This document shows positions 29,401 to 37,850 of a stretch of DNA of 64,000 bases, in pieces. The DNA comes from JAUIAI01 sp963732405 (GTDB lineage Bacteria > Pseudomonadota > Gammaproteobacteria > Burkholderiales > Burkholderiaceae_E): positions 2,542,001-2,606,000 of the forward strand of contig CAVSZG010000001.1 of the NCBI GenBank assembly GCA_963732405.1, given 5' to 3'. Under the pieces are notes generated by a model that was not told the origin of the DNA, ran no database searches, and saw only the letters and a list, made by a program, of their open reading frames with translations. Position numbers and translations under genes: made by a program. The number at the start of each line of letters is the position of its first letter. The first letter of the stretch is position 1.

Positions 29401-31405
29401 GTTCGAAGGCTTCTTCGAAGGTCGGTGCCAGTGCCTCGACGTCGGTTTCGCTGGTTGGGTCGGGAAAAGCCAGCCCGAAATCGTGGATCCAGACTGTCGG
29501 CGAGCCCTGCGGCTGGATCTCATACGGATGCTCGTCCAGGACCAGCAGACCCGTGCGCTCGAGCATCGGCATGCTGCTCGAGAGCGTGACGCTTGCGCCG
29601 CAATGAAACAGCTTGAAGCGCATCGTACCGGGCGCTGCCTCGGGTGGCCGATACAGACGGACGGCGAGCGCCCGCTCATCGGCAAGCCCGATGATCTGTT
29701 CGATATCGGCCACCGCGAGCCGGGCAGAATTGTCCTCGCGGTAGCCGGCCGGAAATGCACCGGCGAACCGGTGGAACAGTTCGACGCCCAGCGCCTCCCC
29801 CTTCATGCTGATCAGCGATTCCTTCAGATCATCTTCCCATCGACGGGTCGCCGCGACCAGCCGTTTCTCGATCTCGCCCACATCGAACGGCGGAATTGTG
29901 CCCGGAGTCGTCCTGACGATGATCAGTACGCGGGCGGTCACCGATTCGGTGAGCAGCACATTGAATTCGGAGCCCGTGCCGTTGAGCGATTCGAGCAGGA
30001 TCTTCTGCCAGCGTTGCCTCAGGGCGGTTTCGTAGTTTTCCCGTGGCGCGTAGATCAGGCAGGACAGAAAGCGCTCGAACGGATCGCGGCGCACGAACAG
30101 GCGCAAACGCTGGCGGTCGCCGAGGTGGAGGATGCCGATGGCCGTCTCGAGCAACTCCTGCTCACTGATCTGGAACAGTTCGTCGCGCGGATAACTCTCC
30201 AGAATGTTGGTGAACGCCTTGCCGGCATGACCGCGACGGCTCAATCCGGACATCTCGGCGACCTGAAGCAGCTTTCGCCTGAGCAAGGGGATATCGCTGG
30301 GCCTGGTGCTGTAGGCCGCCGAGGTGAACAGGCCAAGAAAACGATGTTCGCCACAGACCTGGCCCTGGTCGTTGAAGCGCTTGATCGAGATATGGTCGAG
30401 GTAACCGGGACGATGCACCGTCGAACGGGATGTCGACTTGGTGACCACGAGCAGTTCAGGCCGTCGTGCATAGGTGCGGATTTCCGGGGGCAGGGCCGCA
30501 AAACTGGCCGCCACCTTGCGGTCACCAACCTCCCGAAGCAGGCCCAGACCAGACCCGGCTTCGATTCTGAGCATGTCCTCGCCACCGTCCGCGGTCAGCT
30601 CATGACTGCGATAGCCCAGGAAGGTGAAGTTGTTGTCGGCCAGCCACCCCAGGAATTCCAGGCTCTCGGTGATCTCTTCTTCCGATAGCGGCGGTGGATG
30701 CTGTCGGGCCTGATTGATCACCGCCAGCATCTGGTCACGCATTGCCGTCCAGTCGCCGCAGGCACTGCGCACATCGGCCAGCACGCGAGTGATTCCCTGC
30801 GAGAGTTGGTCCAGGCTCTGGCGGTCGATGATGCGATCGACTTCCAGGTGCAGAAACGATTCGTCGATCGGCGGATTCGTCGTATCGTCCGACCGCGACC
30901 GTTTGCGCGCCGATGCGGTGGTCTTTACGCTGCTGTCGCCGGGTGCGGTTACGGCGACGTCCTGCGCCGTGGCCAGTGACAGCAGTCTGCCCTTGTCGTC
31001 ACGAATCAGGCTGACGATCGGGTGCACGATCAGGTGTAGTGTCAATCCCTGACGATTGGCCTCCATGGTCACTGAGTCGACCAGGAAGGGCATGTCGTCA
31101 TTGATGACTTCGATGATCGTATGGGTGGATTGCCACCCGTGCTCCTCGATCGTCGGGTTGTAGACATGCACCCTGGCTTCGCCCGGCTTGCGGAGCCGCG
31201 CCAGATTCCAGTGCGCCAATGCGGCGCCATACAGATCGTCGCTGCGGCGGTCGGCAAGGTCTTCCGGATCGATGTGACGGTAGTAGCGGGCAATGAACTC
31301 AAGCAGTTCGTCCCGCTGTGCCTTCGGCACGCGCTTGTCCACATGACTGAGCACCTGGGCATAGTGCTCGGAATGGGTGCCTTCCCAGGAGGTTGTGCGA
31401 TGCAT
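26486..31405 (-). CDS. gdhB: NAD-dependent glutamate dehydrogenase, large (~180 kDa) class
   Basis: A 1639-residue protein of the Bac_GDH class, oxidising glutamate to 2-oxoglutarate and ammonia with NAD+. A long N-terminal part with ACT-like regions precedes the catalytic core (about 700-1200), where GLRWSDRPEDFRTEVLGLMKAQMVKN and VPAGSKGGFVLK are typical of the family. The C-terminal ~400 residues are helical. ATG 31405 (MHRTTSWEG) is the likely start; an in-frame start at 31465 lacks support. A response regulator gene ends 63 bases upstream on the same strand, so expression may depend on that two-component pair. Confidence 0.93.
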   Translation of the reverse strand: MHRTTSWEGTHSEHYAQVLSHVDKRVPKAQRDELLEFIARYYRHIDPEDLADRRSDDLYGAALAHWNLARLRKPGEARVHVYNPTIEEHGWQSTHTIIEVINDDMPFLVDSVTMEANRQGLTLHLIVHPIVSLIRDDKGRLLSLATAQDVAVTAPGDSSVKTTASARKRSRSDDTTNPPIDESFLHLEVDRIIDRQSLDQLSQGITRVLADVRSACGDWTAMRDQMLAVINQARQHPPPLSEEEITESLEFLGWLADNNFTFLGYRSHELTADGGEDMLRIEAGSGLGLLREVGDRKVAASFAALPPEIRTYARRPELLVVTKSTSRSTVHRPGYLDHISIKRFNDQGQVCGEHRFLGLFTSAAYSTRPSDIPLLRRKLLQVAEMSGLSRRGHAGKAFTNILESYPRDELFQISEQELLETAIGILHLGDRQRLRLFVRRDPFERFLSCLIYAPRENYETALRQRWQKILLESLNGTGSEFNVLLTESVTARVLIIVRTTPGTIPPFDVGEIEKRLVAATRRWEDDLKESLISMKGEALGVELFHRFAGAFPAGYREDNSARLAVADIEQIIGLADERALAVRLYRPPEAAPGTMRFKLFHCGASVTLSSSMPMLERTGLLVLDEHPYEIQPQGSPTVWIHDFGLAFPDPTSETDVEALAPTFEEAFERIFHGRDECDHFNRLLVTAMLSADDITVLRAYAKYMRQTGFSLSQSFIESTLSARASLTRQLVALFRIRFDPSIQDDDSIQAQSLCADIEQALETVDNLSEDRVLRHYLALILATLRTNFWRHDSAGRRRAFLSLKFDPARIPGLPAPVPAYEIFVYSPRFEGVHLRGSAVARGGLRWSDRPEDFRTEVLGLMKAQMVKNTVIVPAGSKGGFVLKQAPSPADRDAWLAEGVACYKDYLRGLLDVTDNRIDGVIVPPPDTRGPILDDPYLVVAADKGTATFSDHANAVSQEYGFWLDDAFASGGSAGYDHKAMGITARGAWESVKRHFRELGIDTQTTDISVVGIGDMSGDVFGNGMLLSRHIRLVAAFDHRHIFIDPQPDVELSYEERRRLFDLPRSSWADYDAKLLSPGGGIHSRAAKSIRLSSQVQQLLGIRVASLTPTELISELLKAPVDLLFNGGIGTYVKASDEDHAQVGDRANDALRVDGRQLRCRVVGEGGNLGFTQRGRIEYALGGGRIFTDAIDNSAGVGTSDQEVNIKILLGLAITDGEMTLKQRNKLLAKMTDTVARRVLIDNYYQTQILSVTGRIAAQLLDAQQRFIRALERAGRLTRELEFLPDDDEFKRRRAAGIGLTHPERAVLLAYCKNWIYDQLLASNLPDDPWVAAFLQQYFPAELAERFGAYMQRHPLRREIIATYVTNHTINRVGSTFVHRAAEAIGAQSHEIVRAYLLSCECFAIASTWAQIDSLDNQVDDAAQAALLIEINRTLERAIQWFLRSPRLTHDMDKTIAAFAPSIASLFEQLDELLGNDEQTRLTESIRIWSEQGVPDSLARRVFALDAMYASLDIIEVAASSGARLDHTARVYFRLADRLGVSWIRDRIAALPGDHHWRMLARTALRDDLSDVQRSIASSLLSQSDSGGRHADALIADWFEQHARSLERAEKLLGELRAMNDPDESMLSVAIRELRQVTMA

Positions 31406-31468
31406 GGTCGGCGAGTCTCTCGAAGGTTTGGCGTGGTCGATCGATCGGGATCGACAGCGCGGCATGCA

Positions 31469-32101
31469 TCAATCGATCAGGTGATGACGCACGGCATAAG
31501 CGGCGATATCCGCATTCCCGCCCAGTTTGAGTTTATCAAGGACCCGGGCCCGATAGACACTGACCGTCTTGGGGGAAATTGACAATGTGCCGGCGATCTC
31601 GGCCAGTTTTGCCCCTCGGGCGATCAACAGCATGGTTTGCAATTCACGCTCGCTGAGCGCCTGATGCAGTTGCTCGGGGCGTTTTTCGATCACGCTTTCC
31701 ATGAGTGCGGCTGCAATGCCTGGTGTCACATGCTTGCGTCCGGCCGCCACCGTGCGTACCGCGCAGATGATCTCGCCGGGATCTCCCGACTTGTTCAGAT
31801 ACGCCATCGCGCCAGCCTTGAGCGCCCGGATTCCGTATTGATCCTCGGGAAATTGGGACAGTACCACGACAGCCGGTGACTGCGCCTCGTCTGACAGCAA
31901 TTGCAGAATCTCGATGCCATTGCGCCCTGGCAGATTCACATCGAGTACCAGGACATCGCAGGCGATTTGCCGGGATAAATCTCGCCATCCGGCATAGTCG
32001 CCCGCCTCACCAACCACGGTGATGTCGCTGGCTTCGCTGAGGGTTTCGCGAAGGCCCCGGCGAATCATCGCATGATCGTCGATGAGTACCACCCGGATCA
32101 T
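31469..32101 (-). CDS. NarL/FixJ family response regulator
   Basis: A 210-residue regulator. The receiver (about 1-120) has the acidic pair IDDH, the phospho-Asp in DVLVLDVNLPGRNG and the Lys in YLNKSGD. A LuxR-type helix-turn-helix (about 145-205) reads LSERELQTMLLIARGAKLAEIAGTLSISPKTVSVYRARVLDKLKL. It should bind DNA when phosphorylated. Its ATG overlaps the stop of the kinase gene by 4 bases. The glutamate dehydrogenase gene follows on the same strand, which makes that gene a plausible target. Confidence 0.92.
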   Translation of the reverse strand: MIRVVLIDDHAMIRRGLRETLSEASDITVVGEAGDYAGWRDLSRQIACDVLVLDVNLPGRNGIEILQLLSDEAQSPAVVVLSQFPEDQYGIRALKAGAMAYLNKSGDPGEIICAVRTVAAGRKHVTPGIAAALMESVIEKRPEQLHQALSERELQTMLLIARGAKLAEIAGTLSISPKTVSVYRARVLDKLKLGGNADIAAYAVRHHLID

Positions 32102-33270
32102 GGTCGGTCCTCGGGTTCCGGGTTTGCACCGATTGGTGAACGGGGGATTGCCGGTCGGCGTGGCAGTGACATGACAAGCGTTGTGCCGCCGCGTTCGGCT
32201 GGCGTTACGTCGAGCCAGCCGTCGCGCTGGGTGACCCGCTCGGTGAGCCCGCGCAGGCCGAATGATGTCGGTTTGTCAAGGGCGTCCGGTTTGATGCCGA
32301 TGCCGTCGTCGCTGACTTCGAGCGAGACGGTCTGGTCACCCAGGACCAGGCTCACCGAGGCCTGACCGGCCTGGGCATGCTTGCTGATGTTGGTGAGCGA
32401 CTCCTGGAGGGTGCGATAGCAGACCAAAGCCAGATCCGGATCAAGATCGGTATCGCTGCCGTGAACATGAAGCTGGATGCGCAGTCCGGTTCGCTCCCGG
32501 GCCTGACGAACCTGCCATTCGATGGCCGGAACCAGGCCGGCATCGAGTACGGGAGGCCGCAATTGCCGGATCAGCCGCTGTCCGGCCTGCATGAGTTCGA
32601 TCACCTGTTGACGCGACCGATGGGCCCGATCAGCAATGGTCGAACCACCGTGCCTGGCAATCCAGGCCAGGTCGAATTGCAGGGCAGTCAGGCCGCTGCC
32701 GATCTCGTCGTGAATCTCGCGCGCGATGCTGGCTCGCTCGGCTTCCAGGGCATCGAGCAGATGCCCGGACAAGGCCTGCAATGCCTGTTGCGACCGGGCC
32801 AGCTCGGCCCGGGCCTCCCGTCGTTCACGACGGCTTCCGGCAGCGGCGATCGCATTGCGCAAGGCTGCGGCCAGTCGGGCCAGTCGACCTTTGATCAGAT
32901 AGTCGTCGGCACCCAGGCGCATTGCGGCCACCGCGGCCTCTTCGCCGATGGTGCCCGAGACGATGATGAATGGCAGATCGAGTCCGCTCGCGCCGAGCAC
33001 CTCGAAGGCTTCGCCGCTGGAAAACGAAGGCAGGTGATGATCGCAGATGACTGCATCGAAGGACTGTCCGGCCAGTTGATCGCGCATGGCCTGGCGGGTT
33101 TCCACCCGGGTTGCGGCACACCGCAGACCCTGGCGTGCCAGAGTGTGCAGGAGCAGGTCGAAATCGGCCTCGGAATCCTCGACGACCAGCAGCCTCAACG
33201 GGGCCGGCTGTGCGCCGGTTGCGTCATCGGGTGGAATCGAAGAGGCGGGTCGGTGATCGGTTGAATGCAC
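32098..33270 (-). CDS. Receiver-histidine kinase hybrid (REC-HisKA_3), partner of the NarL-type regulator
   Basis: About 390 residues from GTG 33270; longer in-frame starts reach 33417 but run into the divergent chemotaxis gene. An N-terminal receiver (LLVVEDSEADFDLLLH, then DAVICDHHLPSFSSGEAF with the phospho-Asp) is followed by a NarX/UhpB-type kinase: acceptor His in SIAREIHDEIGSGLTALQFDLA, N box in YRTLQESLTNISKHA, and G box in DDGIGIKP. It has no membrane segment or sensory domain, so its input may be phosphorylation of its receiver by another kinase. It is coupled to the regulator gene by a 4-base overlap. Confidence 0.85.
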   Translation of the reverse strand: MHSTDHRPASSIPPDDATGAQPAPLRLLVVEDSEADFDLLLHTLARQGLRCAATRVETRQAMRDQLAGQSFDAVICDHHLPSFSSGEAFEVLGASGLDLPFIIVSGTIGEEAAVAAMRLGADDYLIKGRLARLAAALRNAIAAAGSRRERREARAELARSQQALQALSGHLLDALEAERASIAREIHDEIGSGLTALQFDLAWIARHGGSTIADRAHRSRQQVIELMQAGQRLIRQLRPPVLDAGLVPAIEWQVRQARERTGLRIQLHVHGSDTDLDPDLALVCYRTLQESLTNISKHAQAGQASVSLVLGDQTVSLEVSDDGIGIKPDALDKPTSFGLRGLTERVTQRDGWLDVTPAERGGTTLVMSLPRRPAIPRSPIGANPEPEDRP

Positions 33271-33385
33271 GGTGCCGCCAATTGTATGGTTAGCCGGACG
33301 CTTTTTGCACGATTCGTCGTGTATTGACCGGGTGAGAATGCCACGGTCAGTCGCCTTGATGCACGCCCCAGGTACCCGATCTCCC

Positions 33386-33820
33386 ATGTCCAGTCCTCCT
33401 GTCGATTCCAAGGACACCGGTTGCCATGATGAAGGCGGCGTCGCGGTGCAACTGGATGGCCGACTGGCGGTCGATATTCAGCGACAGCTGGAATCGGCCA
33501 TTGCAGAACTGGGCCGCCTGTCCTCATTGATCGGCAACGCAGGCGACGAACTGATGACACGATTCGGACGGATCGCACTCGCCAGTGGTCACCTGGAGTC
33601 GGTGGTGATCAAGCAGGAAGTATCCCGGGCGTTGATCGCATTGCAATTCCAGGACATGGCGCTTCAGCTGGTTGAACACACCACGTCGCGAGTCCGTGCA
33701 GTGGCTGATTCGATCGGTGACGCTACTCATGCCAACGACGCGTCGCGAACGGGGCTTCCCGAGCGGGCCGCCCCGGTCGCTCAGCATCTGGTCGACGCCG
33801 GCTCAGACGAACTTTTTTGA
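33386..33820 (+). CDS. Small chemotaxis protein with a CheZ-like phosphatase helix
   Basis: About 144 residues from ATG 33386; further starts exist at 33359 and upstream. The centre is helical. LIALQFQDMALQLVEHTTSRV keeps the Asp-x3-Gln spacing (D90, Q94) of the CheZ catalytic helix, which in CheZ reads F-x-D-L-x-x-Q. The bona fide CheZ encoded at 60550 has SFHDLTTQ in the same place. Related short proteins precede cheY in other betaproteobacteria. It lies 14 bases before cheY. Dephosphorylation of CheY is inferred from the motif; a scaffold role is the alternative. Confidence 0.65.
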   Translation: MSSPPVDSKDTGCHDEGGVAVQLDGRLAVDIQRQLESAIAELGRLSSLIGNAGDELMTRFGRIALASGHLESVVIKQEVSRALIALQFQDMALQLVEHTTSRVRAVADSIGDATHANDASRTGLPERAAPVAQHLVDAGSDELF

Positions 33821-33834
33821 CAACGGAATGAAAC

Positions 33835-34200
33835 ATGGCAACCATTCTTGCAATTGACGACTCCGCGTCGATTCGACAGATCGTCTCGTTCACGCTGCGC
33901 AGCGCCGGCCATGAAGTGATGGAAGCCGTGGACGGCAAGGACGGTCTGCAAAAGGCACAACGCGCCCAGTACGACATCGTGCTGACCGATCAGAACATGC
34001 CTGAAATGGATGGCATCACGCTGATCAGGAATCTGCGCAAGATGCCCAATTACGCCACCACGCCGATTCTGGTTCTGACCACGGAATCGTCGGCGGAAAT
34101 GAAGATGGCGGGTCGCACCGCCGGCGCAACCGGCTGGCTGGTCAAACCCTTCGACCCGCAACGCCTGCTCACCGTGATGGATACCGTACTGGACCGCTGA
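33835..34200 (+). CDS. cheY: CheY-like chemotaxis response regulator (first copy)
   Basis: A 121-residue single-domain receiver. The acidic pair is D8-D9 in LAIDDSASIRQ, the phospho-Asp is D52 in VLTDQNMPEMDG, the Thr lies in LVLTTES and the Lys in GWLVKPFDP. It is closer to the CheY found beside CheA in multi-cheY betaproteobacteria than to the flagellar CheY encoded at 60153, and may act as a phosphate sink or adaptation input. It sits between the CheZ-like gene and cheA. Confidence 0.93.
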   Translation: MATILAIDDSASIRQIVSFTLRSAGHEVMEAVDGKDGLQKAQRAQYDIVLTDQNMPEMDGITLIRNLRKMPNYATTPILVLTTESSAEMKMAGRTAGATGWLVKPFDPQRLLTVMDTVLDR

Positions 34201-34217
34201 GCGACAGGGAGACAGAC

Positions 34218-36437
34218 ATGAATGAATCTACCGGAAATGCCGAGTCGTCCGACGGCGGCATGGATCTGAGCCAGTTCCATGGTGTCTTCTTCGACGAGGC
34301 AGCCGAGAATCTGGGGTCCATGGAAGAGCTGCTGCTGGCGCTGGACACCGACGCACCGGCCAACGATGATCTTCATGCGATCTTCCGTTGTGCGCATTCC
34401 ATCAAGGGTGGTGCTGCAACCTTTGGATTTGCCGACCTGACCGAACTCACGCACGTCATGGAGACCTTGCTGGATCGTCTGCGACGTCACGAGCTGGTGC
34501 TGATTCCGGCCATGGTGGACGCACTGCTCGAATCGAAGGATATGCTGACCACCATGCTGGGGCGCCATGCCGGATCGGGCGAGGACTCGCCCGACGCCTC
34601 GGCGATGGCCGCGAATCTGCGCCGTCTCTGCGAATCGTCTGATCAGGGCAATGCTGCGGCTGTTCGTCCGGCCTCGGTTGCGCAGGCGGATCCTGCGGCG
34701 GTCGGCGCAACGGCCACCGATTTGTCCGGGCGGCTGCCGGGACGATACATCCTGTCCTTTGCCCCGGGTGTGGATGAGACCGTGATCAATGACGCGCTCA
34801 AGCTGTTCGATGAGGTCATCGGTCTGGGCCGGATTCATCGATCAGCGGATGGGACACGTCGGTTCGGCATCGAAACCGAAACCCCGGCTTCCGAGATCGC
34901 CGATCTGCTGGGTTTTCACCTGAAGGCCGACGAGTTCTCGATCGAGTCCAACGATGCACCGGTGGTGCTGAGTCAGGCGGTCGACGTTCCCGCAGGCCGG
35001 ACTGCGGCAGCGCCGCCGCTGACCACCGGGTCTGCCTCAAACGTGATGGCCGAAGTCCTCGACGATGGCGCCATCGCCCGACCGGTCGCGCCCGATGGCA
35101 GCTGGGGCCTGTTCGCCGGCGCTGCCGGCGCCCCGGAAAAGCACAATCTGCCCACGATCGATGAGTCGCGCAGCGACGAACGGACAGAGGCTGCAACAGC
35201 CGAACGGCCCGCCGCGGATATCACTGCGCCGGCGGCGGGATCGAAGTCCGGAGCTGCTTCTGCCGCCAATCGGGGCGATGCGACCCTGCGGGTTAGCGTG
35301 GACAAGGTCGACCAGTTGATCAATCTGGTTGGCGAACTGGTGATCACCCAGGCCATGCTGGCCCAGACTGGGCGCGATCTGGATCCCATGGTCCATCAGC
35401 AGATGGTTGGCACGCTGGCCGATCTGGAGCGCAACACCCGGTTGCTCCAGGAATCGGTGATGGCGATTCGTATGATTCCGATGTCGGTGGTGTTCAATCG
35501 CTTTCCCAGAATGCTGCGAGATCTGGCCAAAAAACTCGACAAGGAAGTCGAGATGGTCACCGTGGGCGATGCAACCGAACTGGACAAGGGCATGATCGAA
35601 AAGATCACCGATCCGCTCACCCATCTGGTTCGTAATGCCGTCGACCATGCCATCGAAATGCCTGAGCAGCGGATCGCGGCCGGCAAGAAGCCGGTTGGCA
35701 CCATCACCTTGTCGGCCCAGCATCGTGGCGGATCCATCGTCATCGAGGTTCGCGACGACGGACGAGGCCTGTCACGAAAGAAGATTCTGGCCAAGGCGGC
35801 GGAGCGAGGGGTCCCGACCTCGGACAACATGACCGACGAAGATGTCTGGGCATTGATCTTCGAGCCCGGCTTCTCGACAGCCGAGGTAGTGACCGAGGTG
35901 TCAGGGCGCGGCGTGGGCATGGATGTGGTCAGAAAGAACATCCAGGCGCTCAATGGCAGCGTGACGCTCTCGTCCGCCGAGGGATACGGTACCTGCGTGT
36001 CGGTCCGTCTGCCGCTGACACTGGCGATCATGGATGGCATGTCGATTGGTATTGGAACCGACCAGTACATCCTGCCGCTGGATTCGGTGATCGAATCGAT
36101 CAATCTGAATCCGAGCCAGATCAAGCGGGTAACCGAATCGAACCGGGTGCTCGAGATCCGTGGCGAATACATACCGATCCTGCCATTGCAGGATGTCGTC
36201 CAGGTCGAGCGCGAACCAGGCAAGGAAGGCAATACGACCGTAATCGTCTTCGAAGCGGAAGGTAAGCGCGTCGCACTGATGGTCGACGAACTGATCGGCC
36301 AGCATCAGATCGTGGTGAAGAACCTCGAGCGAAACTATCGCAAGGTGCCCGGCATTTCGGGCGCCACCATCATGGGCGACGGCCGTGTCGCCCTGATCCT
36401 GGATGTGGCCTACCTCGTGCGTCGCGCACGGCACTGA
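34218..36437 (+). CDS. cheA: Chemotaxis histidine kinase CheA
   Basis: A 739-residue kinase. The Hpt domain has H60 in IFRCAHSIKGGAATFGF. A variable segment around 170-260 (GRYILSFAPGVDE...) may serve as the response-regulator docking domain, followed by an Ala/Pro-rich linker. The dimerisation helices start near 354 (RVSVDKVDQLINLVGELVI). The ATPase has its N box in HLVRNAVDHAIE near 470 and G boxes in VRDDGRG and GRGVGMDVV. A CheW-like domain (about 595-735) ends it. Only 17 bases separate it from cheY. Confidence 0.97.
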   Translation: MNESTGNAESSDGGMDLSQFHGVFFDEAAENLGSMEELLLALDTDAPANDDLHAIFRCAHSIKGGAATFGFADLTELTHVMETLLDRLRRHELVLIPAMVDALLESKDMLTTMLGRHAGSGEDSPDASAMAANLRRLCESSDQGNAAAVRPASVAQADPAAVGATATDLSGRLPGRYILSFAPGVDETVINDALKLFDEVIGLGRIHRSADGTRRFGIETETPASEIADLLGFHLKADEFSIESNDAPVVLSQAVDVPAGRTAAAPPLTTGSASNVMAEVLDDGAIARPVAPDGSWGLFAGAAGAPEKHNLPTIDESRSDERTEAATAERPAADITAPAAGSKSGAASAANRGDATLRVSVDKVDQLINLVGELVITQAMLAQTGRDLDPMVHQQMVGTLADLERNTRLLQESVMAIRMIPMSVVFNRFPRMLRDLAKKLDKEVEMVTVGDATELDKGMIEKITDPLTHLVRNAVDHAIEMPEQRIAAGKKPVGTITLSAQHRGGSIVIEVRDDGRGLSRKKILAKAAERGVPTSDNMTDEDVWALIFEPGFSTAEVVTEVSGRGVGMDVVRKNIQALNGSVTLSSAEGYGTCVSVRLPLTLAIMDGMSIGIGTDQYILPLDSVIESINLNPSQIKRVTESNRVLEIRGEYIPILPLQDVVQVEREPGKEGNTTVIVFEAEGKRVALMVDELIGQHQIVVKNLERNYRKVPGISGATIMGDGRVALILDVAYLVRRARH

Positions 36438-36473
36438 GATCGATCTTCCACCCTATCGAATCGGGAAATCACC

Positions 36474-36968
36474 ATGAATGTCAAGTCCCCGGGCAGCTCG
36501 AACCGAGCCGCGAATCGCGGCCAGCGAACCAGCGAATACCTCACTTTCCGCCTGGGCGGAGAGGAGTATGGCATCGACATCCTGAAGGTTCAGGAGATTC
36601 GTGGCTATGAACGCCCGACCCGGATTGCGAATGCGCCCGAGTTCATCCGCGGTGTCATCAATCTGCGTGGCGACATCGTGCCCATCGTCGATCTGCGCAT
36701 CAAGTTCAATCTCGGTGAGGCGCAGTACAACGAGACGACCGTGGTCATCATCCTGAATGTTGGCGAGCGGGTGGTGGGCGTGGTGGTTGATTCGGTGTCG
36801 GACGTGCTCGAACTGGCGAGCGATCAGATTCGTGAAGCGCCGGAAATGTCGGGTGGTGTGGACGCCAGCTATATCGTGGGCCTGGGCACCATCGATGATC
36901 GCATGTTGATCATGATCGACATTGAAAAGCTGGTTTCTGACCCGCAATTCGCGCTGGTCGAGGCCTGA
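36474..36968 (+). CDS. cheW: Chemotaxis coupling protein CheW
   Basis: A 164-residue adaptor linking receptors to CheA. After a basic ~20-residue lead, YLTFRLGGEEYGIDILKVQEIRGYE opens the CheW fold, with FIRGVINLRGDIVPIVDLRIKF in the middle and DDRMLIMIDIEKL near the end. It follows cheA by 36 bases. Confidence 0.97.
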   Translation: MNVKSPGSSNRAANRGQRTSEYLTFRLGGEEYGIDILKVQEIRGYERPTRIANAPEFIRGVINLRGDIVPIVDLRIKFNLGEAQYNETTVVIILNVGERVVGVVVDSVSDVLELASDQIREAPEMSGGVDASYIVGLGTIDDRMLIMIDIEKLVSDPQFALVEA

Positions 36969-37007
36969 CCGACAACGCTGACGGGTCACCCTGGCGGCCG
37001 ACCTCGA

Positions 37008-37850
37008 TTGACTGTGATGAATGACCTGATCGACAATCCCGACAACGCCGTTTCGGTTCATTCTCGTTCGGAATTCGAGCGGATCCGCAGACTCATCCGC
37101 GAGTTCGCCGGAATCGCACTGAGCGGCGACAAGGTCAGCATGGTGCAGGCCAGGCTCATGCCCCGTCTGCGGGTGCTGGGCATGTCAGGGATGAGCGAAT
37201 ACCTCGATCTCGTTCAGCAACCCGGCTCTGGCGAACGTCAGGAATTCATCAATCTCCTGACGACCAATCTGACCTCGTTCTTTCGCGAGAAGCACCATTT
37301 CGCCTCGCTGGAAACCTACCTGGGCACGCTCAAGCCGGGAAGACCGGTACGCATCTGGTGTAGTGCAGCCTCGACGGGTGAAGAAGTCTGGTCGATAGCG
37401 GCGTCGGCCCACCGGGTGCGGGGCGCCAGCGTGGAAATCATCGGCACGGACATCGATACGTCCGTGCTGGGTCAGGCCAGGGTCGGCGTTTATCCAAAGG
37501 ATAATGTCGCTTCGGTTGATCGGGCGATCCTGGTCGAGTACTTCCAGCATGGCAAAGGCCGGAATGCCGGGCAGGTACGGATCGGCGAAAAGCTGCGACC
37601 GATGGTGAAATTCGCGCAACTCAATCTGATTGAGGCCAACTGGCCGATCGCTGGGCCGTTCGATGCGATCTTTTGCCGGAATGTGATGATCTACTTTGAA
37701 ACCGAGACCCAACATCAGTTGGTCCGGCGCTTTCATTCGTTGCTCACCGAGGGCGGCATGTTGTTCGTGGGGCACTCGGAGACCTTCCGAGGTCTGGACG
37801 ACATTTTCCGTCTGGTTGGACGCTCCACTTACGTGAAGATCGGTCCATGA
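37008..37850 (+). CDS. cheR: Chemoreceptor glutamate methyltransferase CheR
   Basis: About 280 residues. The N-terminal helical domain (EFERIRRLIREFAGIALS) contacts receptors. The SAM-binding domain contains LTSFFREKHHF, RIWCSAASTGEEVWSIA and FDAIFCRNVMIYF. The start may be TTG 37008, GTG 37014 or ATG 37017; no ribosome site decides. The TGA overlaps the cheD ATG (ATGA). A matching methylesterase gene, cheB, is not present next to it. Confidence 0.95.
   Translation: MTVMNDLIDNPDNAVSVHSRSEFERIRRLIREFAGIALSGDKVSMVQARLMPRLRVLGMSGMSEYLDLVQQPGSGERQEFINLLTTNLTSFFREKHHFASLETYLGTLKPGRPVRIWCSAASTGEEVWSIAASAHRVRGASVEIIGTDIDTSVLGQARVGVYPKDNVASVDRAILVEYFQHGKGRNAGQVRIGEKLRPMVKFAQLNLIEANWPIAGPFDAIFCRNVMIYFETETQHQLVRRFHSLLTEGGMLFVGHSETFRGLDDIFRLVGRSTYVKIGP

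Noticed and set aside
28268..30688. Long open frames on the + strand opposite the glutamate dehydrogenase gene
   Set aside because: They are complements of a well-conserved coding region, have no family motifs and arise from high-GC codon use.
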